From: Streptomyces aurantiacus
Lineage (GTDB): Bacteria; Actinomycetota; Actinomycetes; Streptomycetales; Streptomycetaceae
Direction of reading: 5' to 3'
DNA length: 64,000 nucleotides
Assembly (NCBI RefSeq): GCF_027107535.1
Contig: NZ_CP114283.1
Coordinates: 2,108,001-2,172,000 of the forward strand
Part shown: in pieces, positions 35,161 through 43,419 of the stretch
Numbering within the stretch: the stretch's first letter is position 1
How the letters are laid out: every line of letters begins with the position of its first letter
Position numbers and translations under genes: made by a program
Notes under the pieces: model-generated
The model's database searches: none
Told to the model about the DNA's origin: nothing
The model's input: only the letters and a program-made list of their open reading frames with translations

Positions 35161-36578
35161 GGCCGACGCCACCCCCCACGCCCCCCACCCGCCACGAACC
35201 CGAAGCCCCCCGCGACCTCGTCGGCATCGGCATCGGCCCCAACAACCTCTCCCTCGCCGCCCTCGCCCACCCCCTCACCGAACTCGACACCGCCTTCTAC
35301 GAACAGCGCCCCACCTTCGACTGGCACCCCGGCCTCCTCCTCGAAGGCACCACCCTCCAAGTCCCCTTCCTCGCCGACCTGGTGACCCTCGCCGACCCCG
35401 CGAGCCCCTGGACCTTCCTCAACTACCTCAAGACCCGCGAACGACTCTTCCCGTTCTACTTCGCCGAGCGCTTCCACATCCACCGCAGCGAATACGCCGC
35501 ATACTGCCGCTGGGTCAGCGACAGCCTCCCCGGACTCCACTTCGGCCACCAGGTCGACGCCGTCCGCTGGAACCCCGAACGCGACGTCTTCGAAGTCGAC
35601 TTCACCCAACTCGACACCGACGGCGAAGCAGAAGCCCTCGGACGCACCTACACGAAGAACATCGCCCTCGGCATCGGCACCGCCCCCCACATCCCCGAAC
35701 CGCTCCGCCCACTCGTCGAAGCACCCGGCGTCCCCGTCATCCACGCCGCCGACTACCTCCACCACCGCGACCGGTTCCTCACCGCCGACCACATCACCGT
35801 CATCGGATCAGGACAGTCCGGCGCCGAAGTCTTCCTCGACCTCCTCAGAAACCGCCCCGCCGGCCGGGAGAAGATCCACTGGCTCGCCCGAACCGAGGCC
35901 TTCGCACCCATGGAGTACTCGAAACTCGGCCTCGAACACTTCACACCCGACTACACGCGCTACTTCCACGACCTGCCCGAACCCGTACGCGACCGACTCG
36001 TCCCCGCCCAATGGCAACTCCACAAGGGCATCGACGCCGACACCATCGCCGCCATCCACGACGAGCTCTACCGCCGCACCCTCGACGGCGGCTGGCCCGA
36101 AACCGTCCTCACCCCCGGCGTCCTCGTCCGCACCGCGGGCCGCATCGCCACCACCAAGATCGAACTGCACCTCGAACACGTCCAGCAGGCCAGCCGCTCC
36201 CGCATCACCACCGACGCCGTCGTCCTCGCCACCGGCTACCGCGAACGCCCCCTCGGCGGAATCCTCGCCGGCCTCGACCCCTACATGCGCCGCGACGCCT
36301 CCGACCGCCCCAGGATCGACGACCGGCACCGCCTCGTCCTCGACCCCTCCGTCACCGGATCCGTCTACATCCAGAACGGCGAACGGCACACCCACGGCGT
36401 AGGCGCCCCCGACCTCGGCCTCACCGCCTGGCGCAGCGCCGGCATCCTCAACTCCCTGACAGGCAAAGACCCCTACCCCCTGCCGAACCGAACGGCCTTC
36501 ACGACCTTCGGCCTCACCCCACAACCCCAGATCCCATCCGCCAGACAGCCCAGGATGCTCACACCCCTCAAGGACTGA
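35157..36578 (+). CDS. Lysine/ornithine or diamine N-monooxygenase (DesB-like)
   Basis: A 473-residue flavin N-hydroxylase. GIGIGPNNLSLAALA (23-37) is the FAD site. DWHPGLLLEGTTLQVPFLADL and PWTFLNYLKTRERLFPFY are hallmarks of siderophore amine hydroxylases. GSGQSGAEVFLDLL near residue 218 binds NADPH, and LATGYRER is the late FAD motif. It overlaps the decarboxylase gene by 4 bp. In desferrioxamine synthesis DesB hydroxylates cadaverine. No acyltransferase (DesC) or NIS synthetase (DesD) gene follows, so the product must be finished elsewhere or is different. Confidence 0.88.
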   Translation: MRPTPPPTPPTRHEPEAPRDLVGIGIGPNNLSLAALAHPLTELDTAFYEQRPTFDWHPGLLLEGTTLQVPFLADLVTLADPASPWTFLNYLKTRERLFPFYFAERFHIHRSEYAAYCRWVSDSLPGLHFGHQVDAVRWNPERDVFEVDFTQLDTDGEAEALGRTYTKNIALGIGTAPHIPEPLRPLVEAPGVPVIHAADYLHHRDRFLTADHITVIGSGQSGAEVFLDLLRNRPAGREKIHWLARTEAFAPMEYSKLGLEHFTPDYTRYFHDLPEPVRDRLVPAQWQLHKGIDADTIAAIHDELYRRTLDGGWPETVLTPGVLVRTAGRIATTKIELHLEHVQQASRSRITTDAVVLATGYRERPLGGILAGLDPYMRRDASDRPRIDDRHRLVLDPSVTGSVYIQNGERHTHGVGAPDLGLTAWRSAGILNSLTGKDPYPLPNRTAFTTFGLTPQPQIPSARQPRMLTPLKD

Positions 36579-36647
36579 GGGCCCACCCGACCTCCCCGCC
36601 GCCCCGAGGCGAACGAGAAAGCCGGACAGGCCCTCCAAACACACGCC

Positions 36648-38456
36648 CTAGAAGACGGGCGTCCCCTCACGCGTCAGCTTCCAGTCCACCGAAGCGAACT
36701 CCTTCGGGTCCAGCGAACCCTTCGCCGTCACCCACTCCGCGATCCGCGTACGGATCTCCGTCGACTCCGCCCACAGCTCCTTCGCCGACGCCACGTGCGG
36801 GAACGCCCCACCGCCGTTCGCCCGGTAGTTGTTCACCGCGAACACGAACTGCTGCGCGTCGTCCAGCGCCGCACCGTTGTAGGAAAGATTCCTGATCCGC
36901 GACCCGGCCGCCTGCGCGATGTCGATGTCGTACGTCAGACCCGACACGTAGTCGTAGTTGTAGTCCGGCCGGTTGCCCGCGTTCGTCAGCTTCTCCACGT
37001 CCACCGGCGCACCGGCCGCCGTCTGCGCGAAGTACTGCGCCGAGAACTCCAGGTACGCCCGCACCTGCGCACCCGTCATCAACTTCGCGACCAGCGTGTT
37101 GTCGTACACGTACAGACTCGACAGATCCCGGATCGTCACGTCCCCCGCCGGGATCGCCGACGTACGCGAGAACGGCGACGCCTGCGACAACACCGGCAGC
37201 GACGCGTACTCCGTACCCGCCAGCGCCGCCCTGACCACGTCCTCCTGCACCTTCGTGATCAGGTCGATGATCGGCGCATCCTTGTACCGCGCCTCCACCG
37301 TCGTCAGCGTCTCCGTCGCCGTACCGACCACCTGGTTGACGTACGCCACGACCACGTCGTGCTCGTCCTTCAGAAGCTTCGTGATCCTCGGGTCGTCCGC
37401 CACCGAGTTCGAGTTGCGGACCGACGCCGCCACCGACTCGACCACCCACCGGCCCTTCTCGAAGACCAGCTCGAAATCGAACAGCGACAACCGCTCCGCA
37501 TACGCCAGCGGCTCCGACAGAACAACCGTCTTCCCGGTCTTCGCGTTCGTCACCTTCAGCTCGGGAATCTCCACATGCGCATGCCCCACCAGAATCGCGT
37601 CGATCCCCGGCACCTGCTGCGCCACCAGCGCCGCCGAGTTCTCGATGTACGGCAACTGGTCACCGTAGGACGACGTACCGGACGACCCACTGTGCGCCGA
37701 CACGACAACCACGTCCGCGCCCATCGACCGCAGCTTCGGAACCCACTTCGCAGCCTGCTCCTCCAGCCCGGGAAAGACCAGCTTGCCCTGAACGTACGCC
37801 TTGTCCCAGATCGCGATACCCGGGTTGGTGAGACCGAGAACCGCGACCTTCACCGGCGGAGCACCCTTCACCTGGAACTTCTTGATGAAGTACGGAGGAA
37901 AGGCCGGCTTCAGCGTCTTCGCGTCCAGCGCGTTCGCACCGAGCAGCGGGAAACGGCACTGCTCCTCGAACTTCCGCAGCGTCTCGATGCCGTAGTTGAA
38001 CTCGTGGTTGCCCAGCGCCACCGCGTCGTACCCGATGGCGTTCATCGCCTGCGCCATCGGATGCACCGGCCCGCCCTTGGCCGTGATCGGGTCGACCTTC
38101 GCGTAGTAGTACGTCAGCGGCGTGCCCTGGATCGTGTCACCCGCGTCCAGAAGCAGAGTGTTGCAGCGGCCCTTCTCCTTGCGCACCGCGTTCACCAGCG
38201 TCGAGATCCGCGCCAGCCCCTGCGCGTTGCCCGCCGCGTCCTTGTACTCCGCGTCCTTGAAGTAGTCCCAGTTGAAGACGTGCCCGTGCAGATCGGTCGT
38301 GCCCATCACCGTCAGCGAGTACCGCTTCGGCTTCGGCTTCCTGCCACCCGCCGCCACCGCCGCCTCCGCACTCGGCGCCACGACCGCCCCGGTCAGGGCG
38401 ACACCGGCCCCGGTCACAGCGGACTTCTTCAGGAACTTCCGACGGTTCAACGGCAT
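36648..38456 (-). CDS. Tat-exported 5'-nucleotidase / cyclic phosphodiesterase
   Basis: A 602-residue secreted metallophosphoesterase. The N-terminus NRRKFLKKSAVTGAG (4-18) is a twin-arginine signal, followed by a hydrophobic core and an AEA cleavage region. Metal ligands appear in TTDLHGHVF (Asp55, His57), GNHEFNYG and VGHAHVEIP. The C-terminal 5'-nucleotidase domain carries ANNYRANGGGAFP-like FAVNNYRANGGGAFP for base stacking. It probably releases phosphate from extracellular nucleotides. ATG 38456 has GAGGAG eight bases upstream. It is divergent from the SIMPL gene and convergent with the N-hydroxylase. Confidence 0.92.
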   Translation of the reverse strand: MPLNRRKFLKKSAVTGAGVALTGAVVAPSAEAAVAAGGRKPKPKRYSLTVMGTTDLHGHVFNWDYFKDAEYKDAAGNAQGLARISTLVNAVRKEKGRCNTLLLDAGDTIQGTPLTYYYAKVDPITAKGGPVHPMAQAMNAIGYDAVALGNHEFNYGIETLRKFEEQCRFPLLGANALDAKTLKPAFPPYFIKKFQVKGAPPVKVAVLGLTNPGIAIWDKAYVQGKLVFPGLEEQAAKWVPKLRSMGADVVVVSAHSGSSGTSSYGDQLPYIENSAALVAQQVPGIDAILVGHAHVEIPELKVTNAKTGKTVVLSEPLAYAERLSLFDFELVFEKGRWVVESVAASVRNSNSVADDPRITKLLKDEHDVVVAYVNQVVGTATETLTTVEARYKDAPIIDLITKVQEDVVRAALAGTEYASLPVLSQASPFSRTSAIPAGDVTIRDLSSLYVYDNTLVAKLMTGAQVRAYLEFSAQYFAQTAAGAPVDVEKLTNAGNRPDYNYDYVSGLTYDIDIAQAAGSRIRNLSYNGAALDDAQQFVFAVNNYRANGGGAFPHVASAKELWAESTEIRTRIAEWVTAKGSLDPKEFASVDWKLTREGTPVF

Positions 38457-38593
38457 GGTGGGCACTCCTCGGGAACGGTGAACAACGCGCGTAGATTCTG
38501 ACCCGCTCATGACGCACCGCAACACCCCCCACAGGTTTCGATCTGGTGACCGGCAGGAGCCGGAAACGGGCCGCCGGTGACAGAGTGGGACGT

Positions 38594-39310
38594 ATGACCT
38601 CAGCCCACGAGGAACCAAGGCCCACCACCCCCTACGGCACACCCGAAGCCCCCCGCATCGCCGTCCGCGGCGAAGCCCACCTCGAAGTCGACCCCGAGAT
38701 CGCCCGCATCGGCATCACCGTCAGCGCCCGCGGCACCGACCGCCGAGACGCCCTCGGCGACCTCACCCGCCGCAACACCACCGTCCTCGACCTGGTCAAA
38801 ACCTACGGAAACGCCGTCGAAAAACTCGAGACCGGCGCCTTCTCCATCACCCCGGAACTCACCAGACACGGCCGCGGCGAACGCGTCCGCGCCCACCACG
38901 GCCGCGTCCACATCACCGCCGAACTCACCGACTTCACCGCCCTCGGCGAACTCACCACCCGCCTCGCAGACCTCGACCTCACCCGCGTCGACGGCCCCTG
39001 GTGGGCCCTGCGCCCCGACTCACCCGCCCACCGCCACGCCAGGCAACAAGCAGTACGCGAAGCCGTCCAACGAGCCCGCGAATACGCCGAAGCCCTCGGC
39101 GCGACCCTCACCGCACTCCTCGAACTCGCCGACATCGGAGCCGAGGACGCCCGCCCCTACGCCATGGAAGCCCAGTCCCGCTCCATGCGCACCATGGCCT
39201 TCGACGCCGCCGACCCCGACCAGCCCCCCGCCCTCGACCTCGAACCCGAACGCCAACACGTCCACGCACAGGTCAACGCCCGCTTCACCATGTCACCGCC
39301 CACCCTGTGA
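38594..39310 (+). CDS. SIMPL (DUF541) domain protein
   Basis: A 238-residue protein of the SIMPL/DUF541 family. The core RIAVRGEAHLEVDPEIARIGI (given within 37-57, shortened) and a VDGPWWALRP strand pair with the helix ARQQAVREAVQRAREYAEAL, the family's typical order. No signal peptide is seen, although many relatives are periplasmic, so it may be cytosolic. The ATG is the first good start; the frame is open upstream without a ribosome site. The molecular role of the family is poorly known. It lies alone between the 5'-nucleotidase and pyk. Confidence 0.8.
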   Translation: MTSAHEEPRPTTPYGTPEAPRIAVRGEAHLEVDPEIARIGITVSARGTDRRDALGDLTRRNTTVLDLVKTYGNAVEKLETGAFSITPELTRHGRGERVRAHHGRVHITAELTDFTALGELTTRLADLDLTRVDGPWWALRPDSPAHRHARQQAVREAVQRAREYAEALGATLTALLELADIGAEDARPYAMEAQSRSMRTMAFDAADPDQPPALDLEPERQHVHAQVNARFTMSPPTL

Positions 39311-39442
39311 ACACCCCCAGAAATGCTCGTCGGAGCACCCCGACGCCCACTTCAACACTTGGCAACAACCCTGTACGCAAAGGCCGTTGAGCAGTCACAC
39401 AGCATCAATTCCCTACCCACCGGTAAGGCCTAGGCTCACACC

Positions 39443-40879
39443 ATGCGCCGAGCAAAAATCGTCTGCACCCTGGGCCCCGCCACCGACTCCTACGACCAGA
39501 TCAAGACCCTGGTCGAAGCCGGAATGGACGTAGCCCGCCTCAACCTCAGCCACGGCACCCACGCCGACCACGAGGAGCGCTACCAACGCGTACGCAAGGC
39601 CTCCGACGAAACCGGCCGCAGCGTCGGCATCCTCGCCGACCTTCAAGGCCCGAAGATCCGACTCGGCCGCTTCACCGAAGGACCCGTACTACTCGAACGC
39701 GGAGACACCTTCACCATCACCGTCGAAGAAGACGCCGAAGGCGACCGCCACACCTGCGGCACCACCTACCCCGGCCTCGCCACCGACGTCACCCCCGGCG
39801 AACGCATCCTCGTCGACGACGGCAAGGTCTGCCTCGAAGTCACCTCCGTCGACGGACCCCGCGTCCACACCACCGTCATCGAAGGCGGCATCGTCTCCGA
39901 CAACAAAGGCCTCAACCTCCCCGGCGTCGCCGTCTCCGTCCCCGCCCTCACCGACAAGGACGAAGCAGACCTCCGCTGGGCCCTGCGCACCGGATGCGAC
40001 GTCATCGCCCTCTCCTTCGTCCGCAGCGGACACGACATCGAAGACGTCCACCGCATCATGAAAGAAGAAGGCCGCCACCTCCCCGTCATCGCCAAAGTCG
40101 AAAAACCCCAGGCCGTCGACAACATCGACGACATCGTCGCCGCATTCGACGGCATCATGGTCGCCCGAGGCGACCTCGGCGTCGAAATGCCCCTCGAACA
40201 GGTCCCCGTCGTCCAAAAACGCGCGATCAAACTCGCCAAACGCAACGCCAAGCCCGTCATCGTCGCCACCCAGATGCTCGACTCGATGATCGACAACTCC
40301 CGCCCCACCAGGGCCGAGGCCAGCGACGTGGCCAACGCGGTCATCGACGGCACGGACGCCGTGATGCTCTCCGGCGAGACCAGCGTCGGCAAACACCCCA
40401 TCGAGACCGTCCGCACGATGGCCCGCATCGTCGAGGCGGCCGAAGAGGACATCCTCGCAAAAGGCCTCCCCTCCCTCACCGAGCGGAACAAACCCCGCAC
40501 CCAGGGCGGCGCGGTCGCCCGGGCCGCCGCCGACATGGGCGACTTCCTCGGCGCGAAGTTCCTGGTCGCCTTCACCCAGAGCGGCGACACCGCCCGCCGC
40601 CTGTCGCGCTACCGGTCACCCATCCCCCTCCTCGCCTTCACCCCGGACCCGGCGACCCGCTCCCAGCTGAACCTGACCTGGGGCGTCGAGACGTACCTCG
40701 GCCCGCACGTCGAAACCACGGACGCGATGGTCGACCAGGTCGACGAGCTGCTCCTGAAGTACGGCCGCTGCCGGAAGGGCGACATCGTCGTCATCACGGC
40801 CGGCTCCCCACCCGGAGTCTCCGGCTCGACGAACCTGGTCCGCGTCCACCACATCGGCGAGGACGACAGCCCCAAGTAG
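39443..40879 (+). CDS. pyk: Pyruvate kinase
   Basis: A 478-residue glycolytic enzyme converting phosphoenolpyruvate and ADP to pyruvate and ATP. It starts MRRAKIVCTLGPATDSYDQI. The barrel carries ADLQGPKIRLGRF, the signature VIAKVEKPQAVDNIDDI around the catalytic Lys, MVARGDLGVEMP and ATQMLDSMI. The C-terminal effector domain is complete. No Shine-Dalgarno is visible, and TAGGCT lies about 7 nt before the ATG, suggesting leaderless initiation. The first two thirds prefer GAA and AAA codons while the last third prefers GAG, a change near 40300. Confidence 0.97.
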   Translation: MRRAKIVCTLGPATDSYDQIKTLVEAGMDVARLNLSHGTHADHEERYQRVRKASDETGRSVGILADLQGPKIRLGRFTEGPVLLERGDTFTITVEEDAEGDRHTCGTTYPGLATDVTPGERILVDDGKVCLEVTSVDGPRVHTTVIEGGIVSDNKGLNLPGVAVSVPALTDKDEADLRWALRTGCDVIALSFVRSGHDIEDVHRIMKEEGRHLPVIAKVEKPQAVDNIDDIVAAFDGIMVARGDLGVEMPLEQVPVVQKRAIKLAKRNAKPVIVATQMLDSMIDNSRPTRAEASDVANAVIDGTDAVMLSGETSVGKHPIETVRTMARIVEAAEEDILAKGLPSLTERNKPRTQGGAVARAAADMGDFLGAKFLVAFTQSGDTARRLSRYRSPIPLLAFTPDPATRSQLNLTWGVETYLGPHVETTDAMVDQVDELLLKYGRCRKGDIVVITAGSPPGVSGSTNLVRVHHIGEDDSPK

Positions 40880-40889
40880 GGGCGTGGCG

Positions 40890-41678
40890 TCAGTACTTGG
40901 CGCCGACGTGGGCGTCCATGAGGGCTACGGAGGCTTTGCGGGCGACGGAGATGTTGTACGGGTCGCTGCCGCGGGCAAGGGTGGTCCACTCGACGCCGAC
41001 CTTGTCGAGGGTGTCGCTGAAGAGCTTGCGGATGTCGTCCGACTTGTTGGAGAAGAAGTACCGGGGGTATTCGTAGCGCTTTCGTTCGCCAGCGACGAGC
41101 CGTGTCGTCCAGTTGATGATTCGGCACCCGTCGGAGTGGATGAGCCCGCGGATGAACTCCCAGGGGTGGGCGTCGACGATCTCCTGTTGCCAGGGTTCGA
41201 GGGCGATGCGGCGGTCGTGCTTCTTGCCGGGGCCGTGCTGGGGAAAGAGGCAATGCAGGTGCTTTGAGTAGACCTTTACGTTGTGGCAACCGATCTTGCG
41301 GACGCGGCAGACGGAGTTGTCGGGGAGGACCGCGCGCATGGCGAGTTCACAGTCGTCCAAGAGGCCGGGCCATGAATCGCAGCAGGTGATCATGAGGTTG
41401 GGCACGCGGTGCTCGGAGTAGTGGCTGATGTGGCCATCGCCCAAATACAGACCGAGCAGGTAGCTGTAGGCGGATTCATCCAGCTCCCGGCGGTCGCACC
41501 GGGGGCACTTGGGGTCGTGTTTCCCTCGACACTCGCCGCGTTTCGCTCGGTCCAGGTGCTTCCAGTAGCTGATCGTGCCGGGCGGGACGTTGAACGTCCG
41601 TGCCACGTCGGCGTTGCTCACGCCGTTTCGTAGGAGCGTGACTGCCTTTTGTCGCACCTCAGTGCCGTGGAAGTTCAT
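40890..41678 (-). CDS. Free-standing HTH plus LAGLIDADG homing-endonuclease-like protein
   Basis: A 262-residue protein. The N-terminus is a helix-turn-helix (VRQKAVTLLRNGVSNADVAR and TFNVPPGTISYWK, 8-40) like those of transposases and resolvases, then a CPRC zinc knuckle (58-61). Two LAGLIDADG motifs follow: LLGLYLGDG (74-82) and IRGLIHSDG (176-184), spaced as in a monomeric homing endonuclease with an acidic residue at each active site. It is not inside an intron or intein. It is convergent with pyk (10-bp gap) and 88 bp from tRNA-Leu. Base composition is visibly less GC-rich than neighbours, hinting at transfer. It may cleave DNA or serve as a regulator. Confidence 0.78.
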   Translation of the reverse strand: MNFHGTEVRQKAVTLLRNGVSNADVARTFNVPPGTISYWKHLDRAKRGECRGKHDPKCPRCDRRELDESAYSYLLGLYLGDGHISHYSEHRVPNLMITCCDSWPGLLDDCELAMRAVLPDNSVCRVRKIGCHNVKVYSKHLHCLFPQHGPGKKHDRRIALEPWQQEIVDAHPWEFIRGLIHSDGCRIINWTTRLVAGERKRYEYPRYFFSNKSDDIRKLFSDTLDKVGVEWTTLARGSDPYNISVARKASVALMDAHVGAKY

Positions 41679-41765
41679 GCGAACACTTTGTGTTACCAAT
41701 CGCGACTGTGCGCAGCAAAATGCGGATGTTCACGAGAATGGGAACATCCGCTTGGCAGGAAAGTG

Positions 41766-41848
41766 TGCCGGGTGCGGGATTCGAACCCGCAAGCCCTCTC
41801 AGGCAGAGGTGTTTGAGACCTCCGTGTATACCGTTCCACCAACCCGGC
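41766..41848 (-). tRNA. tRNA-Leu (anticodon CAA)
   Basis: An 83-nt class II tRNA. The acceptor stem GCCGGGT pairs fully with ACCCGGC, followed by discriminator A. The D-arm region is TGGTGGAACGG, the anticodon arm is GAGGT-CTCAAAC-ACCTC (anticodon CAA, reading UUG), a long variable arm TGCCTGAGAGGGC follows, and the T-arm is GCGGGTTCGAATCCCGC. CCA is not encoded. It is not bldA, which has anticodon UAA. Confidence 0.97.
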
Positions 41849-41946
41849 CAGGCACTCACGGAAGTGTACCGGGTCACCGTATGACGCCGCCCCTAGGTAG
41901 GCTGCATGCACAGCAGCACCTGCCCGGCCCGTAACGAGGAGCCCCC

Positions 41947-42603
41947 GTGACCGCCCCCGAGTCGCCCCAGCCCGTGGACGCGCCCGACGACGACAAGTCG
42001 CACGTGCCTCCGCTGACGACCCGTGTCGTCATCGCCGAGGACGAGGCGCTGATCCGTCTCGACCTCAAGGAGATGCTGGAGGAAGAGGGGTACTCGGTCG
42101 TGGGCGAGGCCGGTGACGGCGAGGAGGCTGTCGAGCTCGCCAGGAAGCACCGTCCGGACCTCGTGATCCTCGATGTGAAGATGCCGAAGCTCGACGGCAT
42201 CTCCGCCGCGGAGAAGATCGCGGAGGAGTCCATCGCCCCGGTGCTGATGCTGACGGCGTTCTCGCAGCGTGATCTCGTCGAGCGGGCGCGTGACGCCGGT
42301 GCGATGGCGTATCTGGTGAAGCCGTTCAGCAAGAGTGACGTGGTTCCGGCGATCGAGATGGCTGTTTCGCGGTTCACGGAGCTGAAGACGCTGGAGAAGG
42401 AGATCGAGGATCTCACCCAGCGTCTGGAGACGCGGAAGCTGGTGGACCGTGCGAAGTCGGTTCTGCAGACGGAGTACGGCCTGACGGAGCCGGCGGCGTT
42501 CCGTTGGATCCAGAAGACGTCGATGGATCGTCGTATGTCGATGCAGCAGGTGGCGGAGGCGGTCATTCTGGATGCGGACGAGAAGAAGGCCGCGAAGGAC
42601 TGA
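41947..42603 (+). CDS. pdtaR: ANTAR-domain response regulator (PdtaR-like)
   Basis: A 218-residue two-domain regulator. The receiver domain has Glu31-Asp32, phosphoacceptor Asp76 (LVILDVKMP) and Lys125 (YLVKPFSK). A coiled coil (ELKTLEKEIEDLTQRLE) leads to a C-terminal ANTAR domain (RAKSVLQTEYGLTEPAAFRW, then MDRRMSMQQVAEAVI), which binds paired RNA hairpins and acts as an antiterminator when phosphorylated. GTG 41947 follows GAGGAG. The usual partner kinase PdtaS is not in the window. A strong hairpin ends the transcript. Confidence 0.92.
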   Translation: MTAPESPQPVDAPDDDKSHVPPLTTRVVIAEDEALIRLDLKEMLEEEGYSVVGEAGDGEEAVELARKHRPDLVILDVKMPKLDGISAAEKIAEESIAPVLMLTAFSQRDLVERARDAGAMAYLVKPFSKSDVVPAIEMAVSRFTELKTLEKEIEDLTQRLETRKLVDRAKSVLQTEYGLTEPAAFRWIQKTSMDRRMSMQQVAEAVILDADEKKAAKD

Positions 42604-42626
42604 GGTCCGTCCGAGCGGTTGTTCGT

Positions 42627-42673
42627 ACGGCTGAGGCCCGCACCCCGGAAGATCGGGTGCGGGCCTCAGCCGT
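42627..42673. terminator. Bidirectional terminator between pdtaR and livF
   Basis: A perfect 19-bp stem (42627-42645 with 42655-42673) encloses a 9-nt loop; its core is GAGGCCCGCACCC paired with GGGTGCGGGCCTC. It lies between two convergent genes, 23 bp after the pdtaR stop. Confidence 0.9.
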
Positions 42674-42702
42674 GTGCGGGGTGCTGGGCCGTGGTGTGCG
42701 GC

Positions 42703-43419
42703 TCAGTCCTCGCCGAGGTACGCCTTGCGTACCGATTCGTCGTGCAGGAGGTCCTGGCCGGTGCCGGAGAGGACGACGTTGCCGACTTCCATGACGTGTC
42801 CGTGGTCGGCGAGGGAGAGCGCCGCCTGGGCGTTCTGCTCGACGAGGAGGATCGTCGTGCCCTGGGACTTGAGTTCCGAGATGGTGGCCATGATCTTCTG
42901 CATCATGATCGGTGAGAGGCCCATGGAGGGTTCGTCGAGCATGAGCAGTTTGGGCTGCGACATGAGGGCGCGGCCCATGGCGAGCATTTGCTGTTCGCCG
43001 CCGGAGAGGGTTCCTGCGGCCTGCTTGCGGCGTTCCCCGAGGATGGGGAAGAGGTCGTAGGCGCGCTGGATGTCCTTTTCGATGCCTGGTTTGTCGCTGC
43101 GGAGGAAGGCGCCGAGTCGGAGGTTGTCCTCTATCGTCATGCGGGGGAAGATGTGCCGCCCCTCGGGGGAGTGGGCGAGTCCCAGGGCGACGATCTGGTG
43201 GGCGGGGGTCTTCTTGAGTGATTTGCCTTCGAACTTGATCTGGCCGCCGACGGGCTTGAGGAGGCCGGAGAGGGTGCGCAGGGTGGTGGTCTTGCCGGCG
43301 CCGTTGGTGCCGATGAGGGTGACCACTTCGCCGGCTTCGACCTTGAAGGAGATGCCCTTGACGGCTTCGATCTTGCCGTAGGCGACTCGGAGGTCCTCGA
43401 CTTCGAGCAGTGCGGTCAT
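42703..43419 (-). CDS. livF: Branched-chain amino acid ABC transporter ATPase
   Basis: A 238-residue cytoplasmic ATPase of the HAAT (LivF) type that powers uptake of Leu/Ile/Val. Walker A is GTNGAGKTT (37-45), the signature is LSGGEQQML, and Walker B is LLMLDEPSMGLSP. The H-loop region LLVEQNAQAAL follows. Its ATG overlaps the stop of livG (ATGA). It is the last gene of livK-H-M-G-F and ends at a strong hairpin. Confidence 0.96.
   Translation of the reverse strand: MTALLEVEDLRVAYGKIEAVKGISFKVEAGEVVTLIGTNGAGKTTTLRTLSGLLKPVGGQIKFEGKSLKKTPAHQIVALGLAHSPEGRHIFPRMTIEDNLRLGAFLRSDKPGIEKDIQRAYDLFPILGERRKQAAGTLSGGEQQMLAMGRALMSQPKLLMLDEPSMGLSPIMMQKIMATISELKSQGTTILLVEQNAQAALSLADHGHVMEVGNVVLSGTGQDLLHDESVRKAYLGED

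Noticed and set aside
40680..40950. Skew reversal as a replication origin
   Set aside because: No cluster of DnaA boxes and no dnaA/dnaN genes are present. The reversal is local.
41766..41848. tRNA-Leu as bldA or as an integration site of a mobile element
   Set aside because: The anticodon is CAA, not UAA. No integrase gene or second copy of the tRNA 3' end was seen nearby.
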